From: Bradyrhizobium sp. CCBAU 51765
Lineage (GTDB): Bacteria > Pseudomonadota > Alphaproteobacteria > Rhizobiales > Xanthobacteraceae
DNA length: 64,000 nt
Direction of reading: 5' to 3'
Assembly: GCF_015291725.1 (NCBI RefSeq)
Contig: NZ_CP030038.1
Span: forward strand, 3,647,001 to 3,711,000
Shown here: positions 54,429-64,000 of the stretch, piece after piece
Layout: each line of letters opens with the position of its first letter
Numbering within the stretch: the stretch's first letter is position 1
Program-made: the position numbers and the translations under genes
The notes under the pieces: generated by a model
Seen by the model: only the letters and a program-made list of their open reading frames with translations
Told to the model about the DNA's origin: nothing
The model's database searches: none

Positions 54429-55781
54429 ATGGATGCCCTATCGCCCCACCTGAATCCCGATTCCGCCGGCTGGCGTGCCGACGCGCCCACCACCAAGAGC
54501 CTCGCCGAGGTCAATGCCACGGTCGCAGTTCCGAGAGCCGGCCACTGGTCGCGGCGGCTGCTCGCCTTTATCGGTCCGGGCTATCTCGTCTCGGTCGGCT
54601 ACATGGACCCCGGCAATTGGGCGACCGACCTCGCCGGCGGGTCGAAGTTCGGCTACACGCTGCTCTCGGTCATCCTGCTCTCGAACCTGATGGCGATCCT
54701 GCTGCAGTCGCTGGCCGCGCGGCTCGGCATCGTCACCGACCGCGACCTCGCGCAGGCGTGCCGCGCGACCTACTCGCCTGCGGTGAACTTCCTGCTCTGG
54801 ATCGCCTGCGAGGCGGCGATCATCGCCTGCGATCTCGCCGAGGTGATCGGCACCGCGATCGCGCTGAAACTGCTGTTCGGCATTCCCCTGATCGGCGGCG
54901 CATTGCTCGCCGCGCTCGACGCCTTCCTGCTGCTGCTCCTGATGAACCGCGGATTCCGCTTCCTGGAAGCCTTCGTCATCGCGCTGCTGGCGGTGATCGC
55001 GGTCTGCTTCGCGGTCCAGATCGTGGCTGCGGCGCCGCCGGTGGCGGAGGTTCTGCGCGGCTTCGTGCCGAAGACCGAGATCTTCACCAATTCCGACATG
55101 CTCTACATCGCGATCGGAATCATCGGCGCGACCGTGATGCCGCATAATCTCTACCTGCACTCCTCGATCGTGCAGACGCGTGCCTACGAGCGCAACGACA
55201 CCGGCCGGCGCGAGGCGATCAAATGGGCGACGACGGATTCCACCATCGCCCTGATGCTGGCGCTGTTCATCAACGCCGCGATCCTCGTCGTCGCTGCCGC
55301 GACCTTCCACAAGAGCGGTCATTCCGATGTCGCCGAGATCGGCCAGGCTTTCGAGCTGCTGTCGCCGCTGCTCGGTCTCGGCATCGCCTCGACGCTGTTC
55401 GCGGTGGCGCTGCTCGCCTCGGGCCTCAATTCGACGGTCACCGCGACGCTCGCCGGCCAGATCGTGATGGAAGGTTTCCTCGACCTGCGCCTGCCGAGCT
55501 GGGCGCGCCGCCTGCTGACGCGCGGCATCGCCATCATTCCCGTGATCATCGTCACGGCGATCTATGGCGAGCGCGGCACGGCGGATCTGCTGGTGTTCAG
55601 CCAGGTCGTGCTGTCGATGCAGCTGCCTTTCGCTGTCATCCCGCTGGTCCGCTTCGTCTCCGACCGCCGCAAGATGGGCCAGTTCGCGATACCCAAATCC
55701 GTCGCCGCGATCGCCTGGATCGTGGCGGGTGTCATCGTAATCTTAAATCTGAAGCTGCTCGCCGATACGCTGTTCGGGTGA
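54429..55781 (+). CDS. mntH: Manganese transporter MntH (Nramp)
   Basis: 450 residues, eleven hydrophobic segments; proton-driven uptake of Mn(II). ATG 54429 is chosen because upstream in-frame starts (54378) overlap the Mur-like box. Metal-site residues are in [15 protein letters not shown] of TM1 (Asp, Asn) and [17 protein letters not shown] of TM6 (Met, His). The consensus [15 protein letters not shown] and the later [20 protein letters not shown] are typical Nramp. In B. japonicum MntH is the main Mn importer and is Mur-regulated (general knowledge). Confidence 0.95.
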   Translation: MDALSPHLNPDSAGWRADAPTTKSLAEVNATVAVPRAGHWSRRLLAFIGPGYLVSVGYMDPGNWATDLAGGSKFGYTLLSVILLSNLMAILLQSLAARLGIVTDRDLAQACRATYSPAVNFLLWIACEAAIIACDLAEVIGTAIALKLLFGIPLIGGALLAALDAFLLLLLMNRGFRFLEAFVIALLAVIAVCFAVQIVAAAPPVAEVLRGFVPKTEIFTNSDMLYIAIGIIGATVMPHNLYLHSSIVQTRAYERNDTGRREAIKWATTDSTIALMLALFINAAILVVAAATFHKSGHSDVAEIGQAFELLSPLLGLGIASTLFAVALLASGLNSTVTATLAGQIVMEGFLDLRLPSWARRLLTRGIAIIPVIIVTAIYGERGTADLLVFSQVVLSMQLPFAVIPLVRFVSDRRKMGQFAIPKSVAAIAWIVAGVIVILNLKLLADTLFG

Positions 55782-55787
55782 GGAGCG

Positions 55788-55849
55788 CGAATGGCGGGTG
55801 GCGAATAGCGAATGGAGTTCTCATCGCCATTCGCCACTCACCATTCGCC
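55788..55849. repeat. Imperfect palindrome between mntH and bpt
   Basis: GCGAATGGCGGGTGGCGAAT on the left opposes TCGCCATTCGCCACTCACC and ATTCGCC on the right. The two genes converge here, so it may act as a bidirectional terminator. Confidence 0.6.
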
Positions 55850-55852
55850 CTT

Positions 55853-56629
55853 TCAATCCTGCGGCTCGGACGCCGCATCGCCCTGCGCGTCGATGCGTAG
55901 CCAGCCTGAGGGGGCAAGGCGCTGCTGCGGCAGGAAGCGGGCCTTGTAGTCCATCTTCTTGGAGCCTTCGATCCAGTAGCCGAGATAGACGTAAGGCAGG
56001 CCTTGCCGGCGGGCGCGCGCGATGTGGTCGAGGATCATGAAGGTGCCCATCGAGCGGCCCACCTGGCTCGGCTCGAAGAACGAATAGACCATCGACAGAC
56101 CATCGCTGAGCACGTCGGTCAGGGCGACCGCGATCAGTTCCTCGCCGCGGCCGGTGATGCCGCTGTCGGGGCCGCGCTTGCGGTACTCGATGATGCGGGT
56201 CTCGACGTGGCTGTCCTCGACCATCATGGCATAGTCGAGCACGGTCATGTCGGCCATGCCGCCGTGGCGGTGGCGGGCGTCGAGATAGGCGCGGAACACC
56301 GAATATTGCTCGGATGTGGGCACTGCGCTGCGCTGCTCGCCGATGATGTCGGCGTTGCGCGCCATCACTTTCCGGAAGCTGCGGGAGGGCCGGAACTCGT
56401 TGGCGATCACCCGGACCGAGACGCAGGCGCGGCACTGGTCGCAGGCCGGCCGGTAGGCGATTGACTGGCTGCGGCGGAAGCCGCCGTGAGTCAGGAGGTC
56501 GTTGAGGTCGCCGGCGCGGTCGCCGACGAGGTGCGTGAACACCTTGCGCTCATGCCGGCCGGGCAAATAGGGGCACGGCGAGGGCGCCGTGAGGTAAAAT
56601 TGGGGGGTGTCGCGCGAGTGCTGGGTCAA
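55853..56629 (-). CDS. bpt: Leucyl/arginyl-protein transferase Bpt (ATE family)
   Basis: 258 residues. Transfers leucine from Leu-tRNA to N-terminal Asp or Glu of proteins for the N-end rule degradation by ClpAP (role of characterised Bpt). Family signatures are [16 protein letters not shown], the Cys cluster [16 protein letters not shown], and [20 protein letters not shown]. The start [19 protein letters not shown] is standard. It is convergent with mntH. Confidence 0.93.
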   Translation of the reverse strand: MTQHSRDTPQFYLTAPSPCPYLPGRHERKVFTHLVGDRAGDLNDLLTHGGFRRSQSIAYRPACDQCRACVSVRVIANEFRPSRSFRKVMARNADIIGEQRSAVPTSEQYSVFRAYLDARHRHGGMADMTVLDYAMMVEDSHVETRIIEYRKRGPDSGITGRGEELIAVALTDVLSDGLSMVYSFFEPSQVGRSMGTFMILDHIARARRQGLPYVYLGYWIEGSKKMDYKARFLPQQRLAPSGWLRIDAQGDAASEPQD

Positions 56630-56748
56630 GGGACGTCGTGGGCCTCCGAACTGAGCATCAGCATCGCGCTACGAAAGCCCCTGGTCAATCGGTCTGCTCG
56701 GCAGGTCAGATCACTCAGCTTAGTCGGTCCTGGTTGATAGGTTCTTGA

Positions 56749-57291
56749 TCAGTACGGTCCTGCCGCTTGAGGCACGGGAGCGCGGACGGAATTGTTGATC
56801 ACGACCGTGCCCAGCACGAAATCGTGCAGCAGGCGACGGCGGCCGTTGAACAGGCCGACCAGCACCACGAAGGGCGACAGGAACGAGACCGTGATCCAGA
56901 ACAGCACGGCATGGGTGGCGCCGAGCACGAAGTAGCCGGGCGCGCCGTACCAGGTGCGCAATTCCAGGTCCATGACCCGCATGCCGATCGTCGCCGACGA
57001 CGGACCGCCGATGCAGGCGCCGTAATAGACGATGGCCCAGATGACGGAGGCCGGCCAGGCGATCCAGAACAGGGCCCAGCCGATGCCGAGGGTGACCACG
57101 CCGAACAATGCGATGAAGACGTAGCCGAGGATCACGGGCACCGAGATCACGACCATGTCGATCAGGAACGCGAACACCCGCCGCGTCGCGACGCCGCGGA
57201 ACAGTTCCGGATGCAAGTAGGGGTCGTAGGCGTGCGGCTGCACCCCGCCGTCATTGCGCCAGACGCCTGAATCACTCGAGTCATACGACAT
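56749..57291 (-). CDS. RDD family membrane protein
   Basis: 180 residues from ATG 57291 with GGGAGGAC seven bases upstream. The hallmark RGVATRRVFAFLIDMVVISV has the Arg...Asp-type RDD pair; then come GPSSATIGMRVMDLELRT and FNGRRRLLHDFVLGTVV. Four hydrophobic segments. RDD proteins are poorly understood; some bacterial members take part in ion exchange. The role here is unknown. It is followed by bpt on the same strand after a gap of about 120 bases. Confidence 0.85.
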   Translation of the reverse strand: MSYDSSDSGVWRNDGGVQPHAYDPYLHPELFRGVATRRVFAFLIDMVVISVPVILGYVFIALFGVVTLGIGWALFWIAWPASVIWAIVYYGACIGGPSSATIGMRVMDLELRTWYGAPGYFVLGATHAVLFWITVSFLSPFVVLVGLFNGRRRLLHDFVLGTVVINNSVRAPVPQAAGPY

Positions 57292-57448
57292 CGTCCGTCC
57301 TCCCGGGAGGAAAACCCCTCGTGTCACGACATGGGAGCAGACCATGCCCGTGCCAAGGGCGCGCGAGCGTCAGCAAACCGAAATATTCCGGCGATTCGGG
57401 GGCGGGGGAGGCCTGATGGTCGGGGGCTGACATCGGCGCCACATCCTC

Positions 57449-57591
57449 GGTGTCGTCCCCGCGAACGCGGGGATCCATAACCACAGGGAGGAGTTTGGCG
57501 AAGACTCGCAGTTTATCCTTCGTCTGTACGACTAGCGTGCATCATGGATGGATCACGCGGTATGGGTCCCTGCGTTCGCAGGGACGACACC
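57449..57591. repeat. Palindromic repeat (GGTGTCGTCCCCGCG type)
   Basis: Left hairpin CCCCGCGAACGCGGGG and right hairpin CCCTGCGTTCGCAGGG, with tips GGTGTCGTC and GACGACACC exactly inverted. About 143 bases long, centred on a 45-base stretch of lower G+C (TCGCAGTTTATCCTTCGTC). It separates hemB and the RDD gene. Confidence 0.85.
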
Positions 57592-57608
57592 GAAGATGGA
57601 GCGTGAGC

Positions 57609-59296
<1,688 letters not shown>

Positions 59297-59318
59297 GCGT
59301 CGCGTCGCGCGCAATTCT

Positions 59319-59451
59319 CTCGTGCCCTGGAGGCAATGCAGCGCGCCGCACATGCGGCGTGATGCGTTGCAGAGCCGGGGCCCATCTCTCCAACATCTCG
59401 CTTGCAGCTCTGGATCCCGGATCTTCGCTTCGCTCGTCCGGGACACGAGAG
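59319..59451. repeat. Palindromic repeat (TCGTGCCCTGG / CCGGGACACGAGA type)
   Basis: Tips TCTCGTGCCC and GGGACACGAGA are inverted; GTTGCAGAGCCGGGGCCCAT opposes GCAGCTCTGGATCCCGG. It has the same parts as 39994-40130. Confidence 0.75.
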
Positions 59452-59783
59452 TAGCGTCAGCGGAGTTGTACGCGTTTGGTTGACCGTTGGTTGCGTAAAA
59501 TTCGACGTAAGTTTTCGCTAACCAGCCGCTTTCGCCACAGCTCTTACGCGCTCGTTTCGAAACGGGGCGGGGCTGTTCTGGAATGCGACAGCAGGGGCGG
59601 ACGGAGGGTGAACAGGACCTTGCGAAGGTCAACAGACGGTTGCGAAAAGCCCTTGTGGCACAGGCTTAATCCGCAATTCACTGTCTTAAATTCATGATCT
59701 CTTTATTCTCTTATTTAAGCCGATCTTCAAACGGCCCCCTTAAGTTGCACCTATCAGGCGGGACACAAGTTTCGTCGAATAAG

Positions 59784-59800
59784 TGTCGATAAAAACGACA
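59784..59800. promoter_or_regulatory. Candidate MarR-type operator of ldtR
   Basis: TGTCG 59784-59788 and CGACA 59796-59800 around ATAAAAA, 14 bases before the ldtR start. Dyads at this place are typical autoregulatory sites of MarR family proteins. Confidence 0.45.
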
Positions 59801-59814
59801 ACAGGGGAAGTGTC

Positions 59815-60333
59815 ATGATGAAAGCCGTCGCAACTGCGGCAGATACCGCAGAGCGCGTCTCCGGCCAGCAAGGTTCGGTGCAGTCGCTCTATCTGGAAGC
59901 TTTGACTCTGGTGGAGCGGCTGCATCGCCGGCTCCTCGACGTGATCAAGGATGAATTCGATCGCCGCGGCCGTGCGGACATCAACTCGGTCCAGGCGCTC
60001 TTGCTCTACAACATCGGCGACAAGGAGCTGACCGCGGGCGAGCTGCGCACGCGCGGTTACTATCTCGGCTCCAACGTCTCCTACAATCTGAAGAAGCTCG
60101 TCGAGCTCGGCTTCCTCGATCATCAGCGCTCGCGCGTTGACCGCCGCTCGGTGCGCATCCGCCTGACGCCGCAGGGCCAGGAAGTCCGCCGCATCGTCGA
60201 TGCGCTCTACCAGAAGCACGTCAAGACGGTGGAGCAGGTCGGCGGCATCTCCGGCGACGAGTTTGCGACCCTGAACAAGTCGCTGCACCGCCTCGAGCGG
60301 TTCTGGACCGACCAGATCCTCTATCGCCTCTGA
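59815..60333 (+). CDS. ldtR: MarR family regulator LdtR
   Basis: 172 residues. The winged helix-turn-helix spans about 45-130: DINSVQALLLYNIGDKELTAGELRTRGYYLGSN, then the wing LDHQRSRVDRRSVRIRLTPQG. Characterised LdtR of Rhizobiales activates L,D-transpeptidase genes and links stress to peptidoglycan remodelling. I assign the name from overall pattern (GYYLGSNVSYNLKKLVELGF). A likely terminator follows at 60411-60445, and an operator dyad precedes it. Confidence 0.8.
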   Translation: MMKAVATAADTAERVSGQQGSVQSLYLEALTLVERLHRRLLDVIKDEFDRRGRADINSVQALLLYNIGDKELTAGELRTRGYYLGSNVSYNLKKLVELGFLDHQRSRVDRRSVRIRLTPQGQEVRRIVDALYQKHVKTVEQVGGISGDEFATLNKSLHRLERFWTDQILYRL

Positions 60334-60410
60334 GTTTTCTGAAGGGATCAAGGCCAAGCCGGCCCGCAACAAGACCGGCAGCCTTCCCGAACGAGCCTGA
60401 CCTCCCCAAG

Positions 60411-60445
60411 CGCGCCGGCCCGGATTTTCCGGACCGGTGCGTTTT
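60411..60445 (+). terminator. Rho-independent terminator after ldtR
   Basis: CGCGCCGGCCCGGA opposes TCCGGACCGGTGCG around TTT, with one mismatch and one G-T pair, followed by TTTTG. It begins 78 bases after the ldtR stop. Confidence 0.8.
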
Positions 60446-60534
60446 GTGTTCTCGCACCTGCGAAAAAAATGTGCCGGCCGTGAGGAACCAGTTCCGGGCC
60501 GGGCGCTTATCTCCTTCGGATCGGAGGGATGTCG

Positions 60535-60771
60535 ATGCTGGTCGAGCGCGGGCTTCGGGCGATGAACGTGGAACTCGTCAGCGAGGCTTATGGCATCGCC
60601 GCGAATTACCTTCGCCGTTCCGGCGCGATCCCCGACACGCTCGTCACTGACGAACGCCTGCTCGGCCTCATCGTCAAGCTGCTCCAGCAAGGCGAATTCA
60701 ACAAGATCGGGCTGGCCAACAAGGCGATTGCCCGGTTCCAGGTGCAGATCGAGGCCAAGGCGGTTGCCTGA
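60535..60771 (+). CDS. Small helical protein, unknown
   Basis: 78 residues from ATG 60535, which has GGAGGG six bases upstream; the ATG at 60529 directly touches that site and is less likely. The sequence is alpha-helical and amphipathic (VSEAYGIAANYLRRSGA, LLGLIVKLLQQGEFNKIGLANKAIARF). No domain recognised. It is followed by a similar-sized gene at 60809, with which it may be expressed. Small genes of this kind are regular between ldtR and glyA in this group, to my memory. Confidence 0.7.
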   Translation: MLVERGLRAMNVELVSEAYGIAANYLRRSGAIPDTLVTDERLLGLIVKLLQQGEFNKIGLANKAIARFQVQIEAKAVA

Positions 60772-60808
60772 TCGAAACTCCCAAAATCGCGACCAACCAG
60801 AGGATGCC

Positions 60809-61030
60809 ATGGAAGCTGCCATCGACCGCATCATGCAGACTTACGACCTGCTCGCCAACCGCACCGCCGCGGCCAGCGAGGAGGCCCGGGCCAAGGTCAC
60901 GAACTATCTCAATACGTTGATGGAAGCCGGCGAGAAGGACCCTCACAGGTTGACGGTTTGCGGCCTGACCTATCTGCGCCAGCTCGACGGCAGCGTGGAT
61001 CCGGTGAAGGCGGGGTACACGGGGCTGTGA
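60809..61030 (+). CDS. Small protein, unknown
   Basis: 73 residues from ATG 60809 (MEAAIDRIMQTYDLLANRTAA), with AGAGGATGCC just before it. Helical N-terminus (TAAASEEARAKVTNYLNTLMEAGEKD) and a short C-terminal part with VCGLTYLRQLDGSVDPVKAGYTGL. No family recognised. It starts 37 bases after the gene at 60535. Confidence 0.65.
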   Translation: MEAAIDRIMQTYDLLANRTAAASEEARAKVTNYLNTLMEAGEKDPHRLTVCGLTYLRQLDGSVDPVKAGYTGL

Positions 61031-61180
61031 GACGGCACTGGGTCGGGCCGGTGGCTCTTGGCGTGAGATGAGGCCCCCAGCGCCCCTGTCGAGATATTGC
61101 AGAGGAATGGTTCCATAGAACCGCTCCCGCGCCGAAAACCTCCAATCCCCCACCATATCTTGCATAAATATCAGGCTCGA

Positions 61181-61206
61181 CCCGCAACTACTTGGCCTGT
61201 TGCGGG
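61181..61206. promoter_or_regulatory. Perfect 8-bp inverted repeat upstream of glyA
   Basis: CCCGCAAC 61181-61188 and GTTGCGGG 61199-61206 around TACTTGGCCT. In RNA this gives an 8-bp G+C-rich stem 93 bases before the glyA start. There is no T-run after it, so a regulatory leader or protein-binding site is as likely as termination. Confidence 0.5.
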
Positions 61207-61298
61207 CGATGTGGTAGATCGCGCTCGCCGCTTCCGATCGCCACACCAGACCCGTCCGTAGCCCGCCAAACGGCTGCGGGGGTGGAGATATTCGCAAG

Positions 61299-62597
61299 AT
61301 GACCGCACCCAAAACCGCCTCCGCGCCTGATTCGTTTTTCACCGCCTCGCTCGAGCAGGCCGATCCGGAAATCGCCGCCGCCATCAAGGGCGAGCTCGGC
61401 CGGCAGCGCCATGAGGTCGAGCTGATCGCCTCCGAGAACATCGTCAGCCGGGCCGTGCTGGAAGCGCAGGGCTCGGTGATGACCAACAAGTACGCGGAAG
61501 GCTATCCGGGCGCGCGCTATTACGGCGGTTGTGAGTGGGTCGACGTCGCCGAGAACCTTGCGATCGATCGCGCCAAGAAGCTGTTCGGCGCTGGCTTTGC
61601 CAATGTGCAGCCGAACTCCGGCAGCCAAATGAACCAGGCCGTGTTCCTGGCGCTGCTGCAGCCCGGCGACACCTTCATGGGGCTCGATCTCGCGGCCGGC
61701 GGCCATCTCACCCATGGCTCGCCCGTCAACATGAGCGGCAAGTGGTTCAAGGCCGCGCACTACACCGTGCGCCGCGAGGACCAGATCATCGACATGGATG
61801 CGGTGGCCAAGCAGGCCGAGCAGGTCAAGCCGAAGCTGATCATCGCCGGCGGCTCGGCCTATTCGCGCGCCTGGGACTTCAAGCGTTTCCGCGAGATCGC
61901 GGACAGCGTCGGGGCGTACCTCCTGGTCGACATGGCGCATTTCGCCGGGCTCGTCGCCGGCGGCGTGCATGCTTCGCCGGTGCCGTATGCGCACGTCACC
62001 ACGACGACGACGCACAAGTCGCTGCGCGGTCCGCGCGGCGGCCTCATGCTGTGGAATGACGAGACCCTGACCAAGAAGCTCAACTCGGCGATCTTCCCGG
62101 GCCTGCAGGGCGGTCCCCTGATGCACGTGATTGCGGCGAAGGCGGTCGCCTTCGGCGAAGCGCTGCGTCCGGACTTCAAGGTCTACGCCAAGAACATCGT
62201 CGAGAACGCCAAGGCGCTGGCCGAGACCTTGAAGGGCCATGGTCTCGATATCGTCTCCGGCGGCACCGACAATCATCTGATGCTGGTCGATCTCCGGCCG
62301 AAGGGCCTCAAGGGCAACGTCTCGGAGAAGGCGCTGGTCCGCGCGGCCATCACCTGCAACAAGAACGGCATTCCGTTCGACCCGGAATCGCCCTTCGTCA
62401 CGTCAGGAATTCGGCTCGGCACGCCGGCGGCAACCAGCCGTGGGTTCGGCGTGGCCGAATTCCAGCAGGTCGGCGGCATGATTGCCGAGGTCCTCAACGC
62501 GATCGCGCAGTCCTCCGACGGCAAGGCGCCGCTGGTGGAAGCTGCGATCAAGGAACGGGTCAAGGCGCTCACCGACCGGTTCCCGATCTACCAGTAA
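61299..62597 (+). CDS. glyA: Serine hydroxymethyltransferase
   Basis: PLP enzyme that converts serine and tetrahydrofolate into glycine and methylene-THF. 432 residues, normal. Lys240 in [16 protein letters not shown] binds [22 protein letters not shown] and [16 protein letters not shown] are also diagnostic, as is [14 protein letters not shown]. It is followed by nrdR after 15 bases. Glycine and one-carbon units feed purine, thymidine and heme synthesis. Confidence 0.97.
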   Translation: MTAPKTASAPDSFFTASLEQADPEIAAAIKGELGRQRHEVELIASENIVSRAVLEAQGSVMTNKYAEGYPGARYYGGCEWVDVAENLAIDRAKKLFGAGFANVQPNSGSQMNQAVFLALLQPGDTFMGLDLAAGGHLTHGSPVNMSGKWFKAAHYTVRREDQIIDMDAVAKQAEQVKPKLIIAGGSAYSRAWDFKRFREIADSVGAYLLVDMAHFAGLVAGGVHASPVPYAHVTTTTTHKSLRGPRGGLMLWNDETLTKKLNSAIFPGLQGGPLMHVIAAKAVAFGEALRPDFKVYAKNIVENAKALAETLKGHGLDIVSGGTDNHLMLVDLRPKGLKGNVSEKALVRAAITCNKNGIPFDPESPFVTSGIRLGTPAATSRGFGVAEFQQVGGMIAEVLNAIAQSSDGKAPLVEAAIKERVKALTDRFPIYQ

Positions 62598-62612
62598 GGC
62601 TAGGCCAAGCGG

Positions 62613-63095
62613 ATGCGCTGCCCGAACTGCAACAGTCTGGATACGCAGGTAAAGGACTCGCGTCCGACCGAGGACTCGTCCGTGATCCGCAGGCGGCGCG
62701 TGTGCGTCGCCTGCAATTTCCGTTTCACCACCTTCGAGCGCGTGCAGCTGCGCGAGCTCACGGTGATCAAGCGCAACGGCCGCCGCGTGCCGTTCGATCG
62801 CGACAAGCTGATGCGCTCGGTACAGATCTCGTTGCGCAAGCGGCAGGTCGAGCCGGAGCGGGTCGAAAAGATGGTCTCTACCATCGTGCGCGAGCTCGAG
62901 ACCGGTGGCGAGGCCGAGATCTCCTCCGAGGTGATCGGCGAGACCGTGATGGAGCACCTGCGCACGCTCGACGACGTCGCCTATGTGCGCTTTGCTTCGG
63001 TCTACCGCAATTTCCGCGAAGCCAAGGATTTCGCCGACGTGCTCGGCGAGCTCTCCGGTGAGGAGGAAGCGCGGCTCGCCGCGATCCGCAAATGA
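62613..63095 (+). CDS. nrdR: Transcriptional repressor NrdR
   Basis: Represses ribonucleotide reductase genes when dATP/ATP is high. 160 residues. Zinc-ribbon Cys3, Cys6, Cys31 and Cys34 ([27 protein letters not shown]) followed by the ATP-cone ([20 protein letters not shown]). It starts 15 bases after glyA and its stop overlaps ribD as ATGA at 63092-63095. The run glyA-nrdR-ribD is conserved in this group. Confidence 0.97.
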   Translation: MRCPNCNSLDTQVKDSRPTEDSSVIRRRRVCVACNFRFTTFERVQLRELTVIKRNGRRVPFDRDKLMRSVQISLRKRQVEPERVEKMVSTIVRELETGGEAEISSEVIGETVMEHLRTLDDVAYVRFASVYRNFREAKDFADVLGELSGEEEARLAAIRK

Positions 63096-64000
63096 TCTTC
63101 CGCATCCTGGAAGACCAGTTCGCGCAGAAGGCCCGCGAGGCCAGGGACGCTGATCGCCGATTCATGGAGCTGGCGCTCGCACTGGGCAAGCGCGGGCAGG
63201 GGCGGACCTGGCCCAATCCGGCCGTGGGCGCCGTCATCGTCAAGGACGGCGTCATCGTCGGCCGCGGCTGGACGCAGCCTGGAGGACGACCGCATGGCGA
63301 GCCTGAGGCCTTGCTGCGCGCGGGCGAGGCGGCGCGCGGCGCCACGCTCTATGTCACCCTGGAGCCATGCTCGCATTTCGGCAAGTCGCCGCCTTGCGCA
63401 GATGCGGTGATCGCTGCGGGCATCAAGCGGGTGGTGGCGGCGATCGAGGATCCCAATCCTGAGGTCGCAGGCCAGGGGCATGCGCGTCTGCGCGCTGCCG
63501 GCATCAATGTGGATGTGGGTCTTTGCGCGGCGGAGGCGGCCTTCGACCATGCCGGCCATTTCCGCCGCATCAGGGATCGCCGCCCGCATGTGATCCTCAA
63601 GCTCGCGGTTTCGCCCGACGGCAAGATCGGCGCGGCCGGCGGCAGGCCGTTCGCGATCACGGGTGAAGCCGCGCGCGACCGCGTGCATCTTCTCCGCGCG
63701 CGCAGTGATGCGATCCTGGTCGGCATCGGAACGGTGCTGGCGGACGATCCGCTTCTCACTTGCCGCCTGCCGGGCATGGCGGCGCGCTCGCCGGTGCGCG
63801 TGGTGCTCGACCAGAGCCTGCGCATTCCCGCATCGAGCCAGCTCGTGCGATCCGCTCGCGAGACGCCGCTCTGGGTGGTGGGGTCCGAGCTCGCCGAGGC
63901 TGCCGCCGCCATGCGGCTTGGCGCGGCCGGTGCGCAGCTCATTCGCATGTCGCCGGGGGACGCGTCCGGGCTCGATCTTGCGGCCGTGCTGCGCGCGCTG
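63092..64000 (+). CDS. ribD: Riboflavin biosynthesis deaminase/reductase RibD, 3' end cut off
   Basis: Two steps of riboflavin synthesis: deamination of the pyrimidine and reduction of its ribosyl chain. 303 codons are present; the frame leaves the window at 64000. The deaminase domain has the zinc motif PHGEPEAL and [11 protein letters not shown]; the reductase domain begins near residue 165 ([14 protein letters not shown]), with the NADP part [23 protein letters not shown] 63092 overlaps nrdR; a start at MELALALGK (about residue 25) is also possible. Confidence 0.95.
   Translation, partial: MIFRILEDQFAQKAREARDADRRFMELALALGKRGQGRTWPNPAVGAVIVKDGVIVGRGWTQPGGRPHGEPEALLRAGEAARGATLYVTLEPCSHFGKSPPCADAVIAAGIKRVVAAIEDPNPEVAGQGHARLRAAGINVDVGLCAAEAAFDHAGHFRRIRDRRPHVILKLAVSPDGKIGAAGGRPFAITGEAARDRVHLLRARSDAILVGIGTVLADDPLLTCRLPGMAARSPVRVVLDQSLRIPASSQLVRSARETPLWVVGSELAEAAAAMRLGAAGAQLIRMSPGDASGLDLAAVLRAL

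Larger units (their letters stand above)
59297..59814. other. Intergenic region before ldtR
   Basis: About 520 bases. The first part holds a repeat (59319-59451). From 59690 the DNA is A+T-rich (ATCTCTTTATTCTCTTATTT), a likely promoter zone for ldtR, and a dyad lies at 59784-59800 just upstream of the start. No credible gene. Confidence 0.5.

Noticed and set aside
61031..61298. Glycine riboswitch before glyA
   Set aside because: No tandem aptamer pattern; only a single simple stem is seen.

Overview
The window looks like about 64 kb of chromosome from a Bradyrhizobium-type alphaproteobacterium (Rhizobiales). The evidence is the high G+C, the conserved gene strings (gatCAB; rpoZ-spoT-pdxJ-acpS-lepB-rnc-era-recO-parC; hemB-ldtR-glyA-nrdR-ribD), a Porin_2 outer-membrane porin, a HemB whose metal site is of the Mg type, and many palindromic intergenic repeats of the kind common in this genus. 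The assignment rests on gene content and family knowledge, not on a database search.

Layout. 1-5.95 kb: pyrB (cut by the left edge), a VanX-like dipeptidase, an AidB-like acyl-CoA dehydrogenase, a CPBP protease, and the ruvX/AEC-transporter pair. 6-8.7 kb: a small membrane protein and the most unusual gene here, a trypsin-like protease fused to a DRGH (NUC1) nuclease. 8.8-13.2 kb: cyclase-family protein, LysR regulator and two nitronate-monooxygenase-like genes. 13.3-17.1 kb: gatC-orf-gatA-orf-gatB, a five-gene coupled operon. 17.1-20.2 kb: gene-poor DNA with a 32-residue Lys/Ala peptide, two small proteins and tRNA-Ser(GCT). 20.2-29.5 kb: porin, soluble lytic transglycosylase, dapA-mscL-smpB-peroxiredoxin, the NYN protein and family 5 uracil-DNA glycosylase pair, and rpoZ. 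29.7-40 kb: housekeeping string spoT to parC. 40.4-54.3 kb: accessory transport and metabolism: peptide-type binding protein with GMC oxidoreductase, SDR/AraC pair, rhodanese-ChrB/ChrA, His-rich CDF exporter, a frameshifted EamA transporter, two MFS exporters and a class III adenylate cyclase. 54.4-64 kb: mntH, bpt, RDD protein, hemB, DUF6163-like protein, ldtR, two small proteins, glyA, nrdR and ribD (cut by the right edge).

Functional themes. Translation fidelity (GatCAB, SmpB), stringent response (RpoZ, SpoT), RNA and ribosome maturation (Rnc, Era) and envelope work (LepB, Slt, LdtR, porin) make up the core. Metal handling appears as MntH with a Mur-like box, HemB with an Irr-like box, and a chromate/CDF divergent pair. 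At least 16 palindromic intergenic elements of several families are scattered through the window. Two form a nearly identical inverted pair around vanX-aidB, and one supplies the C-terminus of a coding sequence.
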